Shown here: positions 12,643-16,623 of the stretch, in pieces
Layout: the number at the start of each line of letters is the position of its first letter
How positions within the stretch are numbered: position 1 is the first letter of the stretch
Source: an uncultured Oscillospiraceae bacterium
Lineage (GTDB): Bacteria > Bacillota > Clostridia > Oscillospirales > Oscillospiraceae
DNA: 16,623 nucleotides
Direction: 5' to 3'
Assembly (NCBI GenBank): GCA_934572445.1
Contig: CAKTLD010000030.1
Coordinates: 1 to 16,623 of the forward strand
The notes under the pieces: model-generated
Told to the model about the DNA's origin: nothing
Seen by the model: only the letters and a program-made list of their open reading frames with translations
Databases searched by the model: none
Position numbers and translations under genes: made by a program

Positions 12643-14200
12643 TTATAAAAATCCCTGCGAGAGAGACAGGGGGGATAACGGCCGCAGCGGCGAGGGCTTT
12701 TTTGCGCGCAACTGTGACGAGGCCTGGGCACAGATCTGTGAGACCTTTTCCCATCCGGGCAGGCTGATCGGGCGCGTGCTGCTGGTGCTGCTGCTCGTCG
12801 GCCTCGTCGCGGGTGGGAGCTACCTTCTGAAGATCCGCGCGCCGGAGCTGCCGAACAAGGGAAACGATACGCAGAATGATCCCAATCAGCCGCAGGTCGA
12901 CGAGATCGACTACGGCGACGGCGTGCGCCCGCGCGTGGACGGCGAGCGCAAGAGCAAGGATTTCTATACCGTGCTCGTCCTTGGCCGCGACACGGGCGGC
13001 GGCGGCAACACCGACACGATGCTGCTGGCGAGCTATGACGTGACCAACCAGAAGGCAACGGTCATGTCTATCCCGCGCGACACGATGGTCAACGTATCGT
13101 GGGATGTGAAAAAGATCAATTCGGTCTACAATTTCAACGGCGGAGGCAGCAAGGGGATCCAGGCGCTGTATAAGGAGATCTCCCAGCTCATCGGCTTTGA
13201 GCCGGATTATCAGGTGGTCGTGGAATGGGAGGCCGTCGGAAAGATCGTGGAAGCGATCGGCGGCGTGTATTTCGATGTACCTTATACCATGGACTACCAT
13301 GACCCGTATCAGGATCTTGTGATCGAGCAGGAAAAGGGCTACCGCCTGCTCGACGGAGATGATGCCATGCAGGTTATCCGCTGGCGCAAAAACGACAGAA
13401 ACAGTCCTTACGGCAATCCGGAAATCGGCGACAGCGGGCGGATGCAGATCCAGCAGGACTTTCTCAAGGCGGTCCTCAAGCAGCTGCTGCAGCTGAAGAA
13501 CGTGACAAATATCGGCAAGATCGCCAAGGTGTTCCAGGAGAATGTGGAAACTGACCTTTCGTTTGAAAACATCCTCTGGTTCGGCAAGCAGGCAGTTTTC
13601 GGCGGCCTTTCGGTGGATAATGTAACCTTTACCACCATGCCCTGGTACGGCGTGTATGTTTACAGCCGCTCGATCAGCGCAGAGTATGGCAGGCCCATGA
13701 AGCTTGACTATGTGGTACCGAACGCGACGAAGCTGCTCAATCTGGTGAACGATGGGCTGAGCCCATTTGTCGAAAGGTTCTCGATGAGCGATCTGGACAT
13801 CATGTCCGTTAACGAAGATGGCTCGCTCTCGTCCTCAACTGGCCATGTAGAGGACAGCAGAGCCGCGGCGCGCCCGCCGGTCCATGTGGACCGCTACAGC
13901 GGAGCGATCACAGCGTGGCCGGGCAGCGAGACAGATACCGACGCAGGGACCGGTGACGGTGCGGAGACAACCGATCCCGACGGGAGCGCCGGCGACACCG
14001 GCACAACGACGCCAGACGGTCCTGACACGCCGGCCACAGTGCCGGACGGCACCGGCGATGCCGACACAACGATGCCGGACGGTCCTGACGCGCCGGTCAC
14101 GCCGCCGGAAGCCTCCGGCGACGCGGACAGCAGCGGTACCGGCGATGCCGGTACGGAGAACAGCGTCGTGGATGAAATGCCGGAATGGCTGCGCCCATAA
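12635..14200 (+). CDS. LytR-CpsA-Psr (LCP) family cell-wall ligase with acidic repeat tail
   Basis: 521 residues. LCP proteins move lipid-linked glycopolymers onto peptidoglycan outside the membrane. A cytoplasmic N-terminus (1-42) precedes one membrane helix (about 45-65, RVLLVLLLVGLVAGGSYLL), giving N-in/C-out topology. The LCP domain spans about 108-345, with VLVLGRDT (Arg118, Asp119), NTDTM (125-129), SIPRDT (Arg148, Asp149), VIRWRKND (Arg249) and DSGRMQIQQ (Arg269), matching the charged pyrophosphate-lipid site. Residues about 430-510 form a low-complexity tail rich in Asp, Thr, Pro and Gly, including two copies of a 21-residue unit (454-474 and 475-495). It ends EMPEWLRP. GAGAGG at 12621-12626 lies eight bases before ATG. 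It lies between nadD-yqeK and rsfS, as LCP genes often do in clostridia. Confidence 0.92.
   Translation: MSDYKNPCERDRGDNGRSGEGFFARNCDEAWAQICETFSHPGRLIGRVLLVLLLVGLVAGGSYLLKIRAPELPNKGNDTQNDPNQPQVDEIDYGDGVRPRVDGERKSKDFYTVLVLGRDTGGGGNTDTMLLASYDVTNQKATVMSIPRDTMVNVSWDVKKINSVYNFNGGGSKGIQALYKEISQLIGFEPDYQVVVEWEAVGKIVEAIGGVYFDVPYTMDYHDPYQDLVIEQEKGYRLLDGDDAMQVIRWRKNDRNSPYGNPEIGDSGRMQIQQDFLKAVLKQLLQLKNVTNIGKIAKVFQENVETDLSFENILWFGKQAVFGGLSVDNVTFTTMPWYGVYVYSRSISAEYGRPMKLDYVVPNATKLLNLVNDGLSPFVERFSMSDLDIMSVNEDGSLSSSTGHVEDSRAAARPPVHVDRYSGAITAWPGSETDTDAGTGDGAETTDPDGSAGDTGTTTPDGPDTPATVPDGTGDADTTMPDGPDAPVTPPEASGDADSSGTGDAGTENSVVDEMPEWLRP
13994..14119 (+). repeat. Two 63-base direct repeats coding the LCP tail
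   Basis: Bases 13994-14056 and 14057-14119 encode two imperfect 21-residue units, DTGTTTPDGPDTPATVPDGTG and DADTTMPDGPDAPVTPPEASG. They share the core PDGPD followed by a Pro/Val/Thr segment and end in Gly. A partial third copy (DADSSGTGDAG) follows. This is probably a flexible wall-spanning linker. Confidence 0.75.
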
Positions 14201-14251
14201 TGTAAAAGAATAAGAATAATCAAAAACTCAAAATAAGAAAAGGAGACCCCT

Positions 14252-14614
14252 ATGTTACCTTCCAGAGAATTGGCCGAGATCGCCGTCAAGGCGCTCGACA
14301 GCAAAAAGGGCAAGGAGATCAGACTCATCCGCATCGACAAGATCACGACGCTGGCGGAGTATTTTGTCATCTGCACCGGTACATCCAACACGCAGATCAA
14401 TGCGCTGTGCGACGAGGTGGAGAAGGAACTGACCGAAAAGGGCGAGGAGCCGCTGCACCGCGAGGGCTATCGCGGCGGTACCTGGGTGCTGCTGGACTAC
14501 GGCTGCGTCGTTGTCCATGTCTTCAACGACGAGGCGCGCAAGTTCTATTCCCTCGAGCACCTGTGGGCCGACGGCGAGGAAGTGGACCTCAGCGGCGTGC
14601 TCGTGCGCGAGTGA
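14252..14614 (+). CDS. rsfS: Ribosomal silencing factor RsfS
   Basis: 120 residues, the usual size. RsfS binds protein uL14 on the large subunit and blocks joining with the small subunit, lowering translation in starvation. Conserved stretches: AEYFVICTGTSNTQI (35-49), EGYRGGTWVLLDYGCVVVHVF (71-91) and RKFYSLEHLWADG (96-108). AGGAG at 14241-14245 lies six bases before ATG. The 51 bases after the LCP gene are very A-rich and carry no terminator, so it is the last gene of the smc operon. No classical terminator follows it. Confidence 0.96.
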   Translation: MLPSRELAEIAVKALDSKKGKEIRLIRIDKITTLAEYFVICTGTSNTQINALCDEVEKELTEKGEEPLHREGYRGGTWVLLDYGCVVVHVFNDEARKFYSLEHLWADGEEVDLSGVLVRE

Positions 14615-14627
14615 GCAAAATTAACGC

Positions 14628-14656
14628 TTGACAAGGCGGGAAAGACCGCCTAAAAT
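14628..14656 (+). promoter_or_regulatory. leuS: Consensus promoter of leuS with an inverted repeat in the spacer
   Basis: TTGACA (14628-14633), 17 bases, TAAAAT (14651-14656). The spacer holds AGGCGG (14634-14639) and CCGCCT (14646-14651), a perfect 6-base inverted repeat around GAAAGA whose last base is the first of the -10. The transcript should begin about 14663, just ahead of the T-box. Confidence 0.85.
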
Positions 14657-14663
14657 AGAAATG

Positions 14664-14929
14664 CTGTGAATATGGCATAAACGCGAAGATGGAGCATAAA
14701 GACGTATGATTTCCGCCCCAAGAGAGTCGGCGGTCGGTGCGAGCCGGCGGGGAAGCGTGCGTGTATGACTCACTCCGGAGCAGTCCGCCTGAAAGGGCGG
14801 AACGGCTGCCCCCGTTACGGGCAAGGCTATGAAGCTGCTGAGGGCACGCGGGTGACCGTGCGCCGAATCAGGGTGGTATCGCGTAAGTTTTTGCGCCCCT
14901 GACCGTTAGAAAACGGTCAGGGGCTTTTT
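14664..14929 (+). ncRNA. leuS: Leucine T-box riboswitch leader
   Basis: A T-box senses uncharged tRNA and allows transcription of the synthetase gene. The base of stem I is GGAG (14691-14694) with CTCC (14773-14776). The apical stem I motif AGAGAG...GGTGCGAGCCGG is at 14721-14747. The specifier is CTC (14769-14771), a leucine codon, followed by the usual purine A. The T-box sequence AGGGTGGTATCGCG is at 14870-14883; its TGGT (14874-14877) complements an ACCA tRNA end, as expected for tRNA-Leu. TCAGGG (14868-14873) can pair with CCCTGA (14897-14902), the antiterminator alternative to the terminator. A specifier for Leu in front of leuS makes the assignment self-consistent. Confidence 0.95.
14895..14929 (+). 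terminator. leuS: T-box regulated terminator
   Basis: GCCCCTGACCGTT (14895-14907) pairs with AACGGTCAGGGGC (14912-14924) around AGAA, followed by TTTTT. This 13-base-pair stem forms unless uncharged tRNA-Leu stabilises the antiterminator. leuS starts 40 bases after it. Confidence 0.93.
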
Positions 14930-14968
14930 CAGCGTCAGAACAATTTTTTCACATAAAGGAGAAAATCC

Positions 14969-16623
14969 ATGAAGTACGATTTCGCAGCCATTGAGAAGAA
15001 ATGGCAGGACAAGTGGGAGCAGGAAAAGCCCTACGCCGCCGTAACGGGGGACAAGCGTCCCAAGTTCTACGGCCTGATCGAGTTCCCGTACCCCTCCGCC
15101 GCGGGCCTGCACGTCGGCCACCCGCGCCCGTTCACGGCGATGGATATCATCTGCCGCAAAAAGCGCATGCAGGGCTATAACGTCCTGAACCCCATCGGCT
15201 TTGACGCCTTTGGCCTGCCGACGGAGAACTTTGCCATCAAGAACCACATCCATCCCGCCATCGTCACCCAGCAGAACATCAAGAACTTTACCCGCCAGCT
15301 CAAGATGCTCGGCTACGGTTTCGACTGGGATCGCGTGATCGACACGACCGACCCGCAGTACTATAAGTGGACGCAGTGGATCTTCCTCCAGCTCTTCAAG
15401 CACGACCTTGCCTATAAGACCACGATGCCTGTCAACTGGTGCACGAGCTGTAAGTGCGTGCTGGCCAACGAAGAAGTCGTCGAGGGCGTGTGCGAGCGCT
15501 GCGGCGCGCCCGTGATCCGCAAGGAAAAGTCCCAGTGGATGCTGCGCATCACGAAGTATGCCGACCGCCTGATCGACGATCTCGACGACGTCGACTACAT
15601 TGAGCGCGTGAAGACGCAGCAGCGCAACTGGATCGGCCGCTCCACCGGTACCGAGGTCACGTTCAAGACCAACACCGAGGACGATATTACCGTTTATACC
15701 ACCCGCGTCGATACGCTCTTTGGCGTGACGTACACGGTCATCTCTCCCGAGCATCCGCTGCTCAAGAAGTGGAAGAGCATCATCAGGAACTGGGACGAGG
15801 TCGAGGCCTATCAGGCTGCCGCGGCGCGCAAGAGCGATTTTGAGCGCGGCGAGCTCAACAAGGACAAGACCGGCGTGCGCCTCGACGGCATCGAGGTCAT
15901 CAACCCCGCGACCGGAAAGGTCGTGCCGATGTTCGTTTCGGATTACGTTTTAATGGGCTACGGCACCGGCATCGTCATGGGTGTTCCGGGTCACGACCAG
16001 CGCGACTGGGACTTCGCCACAGCCTTCGGCCTGCCCATCGTGGAGGTCGTCGAGGGCGGCGACATCACGAAGGAAGCCTTCACGCTCAAGGATGACACCG
16101 GCATCATGGTCAACTCCGGCTTCTTAAACGGCATGACCGTCAAGGAAGCCATCCCCGCGATGAAGCAGTACGCCATTGAGCAGGGCTGGGGCCATGAAAA
16201 GGTCAACTACAAGCTGCGCGACTGGGTCTTCTCCCGCCAGCGCTACTGGGGCGAGCCCATCCCCCTTGTCAACTGCCCAAAGTGCGGCTGGGTGCCCGTG
16301 CCCGAAGAGGAGCTGCCGCTCGTCCTGCCGCAGGTGGACAGCTACGAGCTGACCGACGACGGCGAGAGCCCGCTCTCCAAGATGACCGACTGGGTCAACA
16401 CCAAGTGCCCCAAGTGCGGCGGCGACGCCAAGCGCGAGACCGACACCATGCCCCAGTGGGCCGGCTCTTCTTGGTACTTCCTGCGCTATATGGACCCGCA
16501 CAACGATCAGGTGCCCGTCTCTCACGAGGCGGAAAACTACTGGGGTCCCGTGGACTGGTACAACGGCGGCATGGAGCACACCACGCTGCACCTGCTCTAC
16601 TCCCGCTTCTGGCATAAGTTCCT
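14969..16623 (+). CDS. leuS: Leucyl-tRNA synthetase (3' partial)
   Basis: 551 codons are visible and the frame runs out of the window, so KMSKS and the tRNA-binding end are not seen. LeuRS charges tRNA-Leu and edits mischarged products. The N-terminus [17 protein letters not shown] and the HIGH-type motif HVGH (48-51) in [21 protein letters not shown] are diagnostic, followed by [20 protein letters not shown] zinc knuckle has Cys158, Cys161, Cys175 and Cys178. The CP1 editing domain has TTRVDT (244-249), where TTRPDT is usual, and [10 protein letters not shown] (337-346), where MAVPAHDxRD is common; the editing Asp is kept. A second Cys pair pattern (CPKCG) occurs twice before [19 protein letters not shown] ending at 14961 lies seven bases before ATG. 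The T-box leader independently confirms leucine. Confidence 0.97.
   Translation, partial: MKYDFAAIEKKWQDKWEQEKPYAAVTGDKRPKFYGLIEFPYPSAAGLHVGHPRPFTAMDIICRKKRMQGYNVLNPIGFDAFGLPTENFAIKNHIHPAIVTQQNIKNFTRQLKMLGYGFDWDRVIDTTDPQYYKWTQWIFLQLFKHDLAYKTTMPVNWCTSCKCVLANEEVVEGVCERCGAPVIRKEKSQWMLRITKYADRLIDDLDDVDYIERVKTQQRNWIGRSTGTEVTFKTNTEDDITVYTTRVDTLFGVTYTVISPEHPLLKKWKSIIRNWDEVEAYQAAAARKSDFERGELNKDKTGVRLDGIEVINPATGKVVPMFVSDYVLMGYGTGIVMGVPGHDQRDWDFATAFGLPIVEVVEGGDITKEAFTLKDDTGIMVNSGFLNGMTVKEAIPAMKQYAIEQGWGHEKVNYKLRDWVFSRQRYWGEPIPLVNCPKCGWVPVPEEELPLVLPQVDSYELTDDGESPLSKMTDWVNTKCPKCGGDAKRETDTMPQWAGSSWYFLRYMDPHNDQVPVSHEAENYWGPVDWYNGGMEHTTLHLLYSRFWHKF

Noticed and set aside
14906..15754. Minus-strand open frame of about 282 codons opposite leuS
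   Set aside because: It runs through the T-box terminator and the HIGH-motif coding region of leuS. No family motif is visible, and it is explained by plus-strand codon bias.
1..16623. tRNA, rRNA, phage, insertion sequence or defence system in the window
   Set aside because: I saw no tRNA cloverleaf, transposase, integrase, restriction or toxin-antitoxin motifs. Apart from the GNAT gene, everything is consistent with core chromosome.

Overview
The window reads as a chromosomal core-genome segment of a GC-rich Firmicute, most likely a clostridial gut bacterium of the Oscillospiraceae/Ruminococcaceae type. This is an inference from gene content, the strong AAGGAG-type ribosome binding sites, a T-box leader on leuS, and LytR-CpsA-Psr and DegV family proteins. 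All recognisable genes lie on the + strand. Both ends of the window cut through genes: a Sua5-CoaE fusion at the left and leuS at the right.

Layout. (1) 1-2708: a two-gene transcription unit, the end of a fused threonylcarbamoyl-AMP synthase/dephospho-CoA kinase overlapping by 4 bases with an M18 aminopeptidase, closed by a hairpin terminator. (2) 2760-3785: a single-gene unit with its own extended -10 promoter, encoding a DegV/FakB-like fatty-acid-binding protein, with its own terminator. (3) 3812-5241: a conspicuously AT-rich GNAT acetyltransferase, probably acquired, followed by a TepA/ClpP-like serine peptidase. (4) 5242-5575: a gene-free stretch full of inverted repeats that can fold into a multi-branched RNA, then two consecutive hairpins (the second a clear intrinsic terminator), then a promoter. 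(5) 5576-14614: a long, tightly spaced housekeeping operon: smc, ftsY, a small zinc-ribbon protein, rdgB, yhbY, a nadD-yqeK fusion, an LCP-family cell-wall ligase, and rsfS. (6) 14628-16623: a consensus promoter, a leucine T-box riboswitch with specifier CTC, and the first two thirds of leuS.

The big operon joins chromosome organisation (SMC), membrane protein targeting (FtsY), nucleotide-pool cleaning (RdgB), ribosome maturation and silencing (YhbY, RsfS), NAD synthesis and Ap4A removal (NadD-YqeK), and attachment of polymers to the cell wall (LCP). The order yhbY - nadD - yqeK - LCP - rsfS resembles the conserved Firmicute neighbourhood, but here nadD and yqeK are one reading frame.

I see no phage, transposon, CRISPR array, tRNA or rRNA. 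The parts most worth a second look are the structured intergenic region before smc, the two enzyme fusions (with a CoaE domain that departs from several family motifs), the AT-rich acetyltransferase, and the small zinc-ribbon gene inside the smc operon. I do not see convincing evidence of a wholly new multi-gene system.
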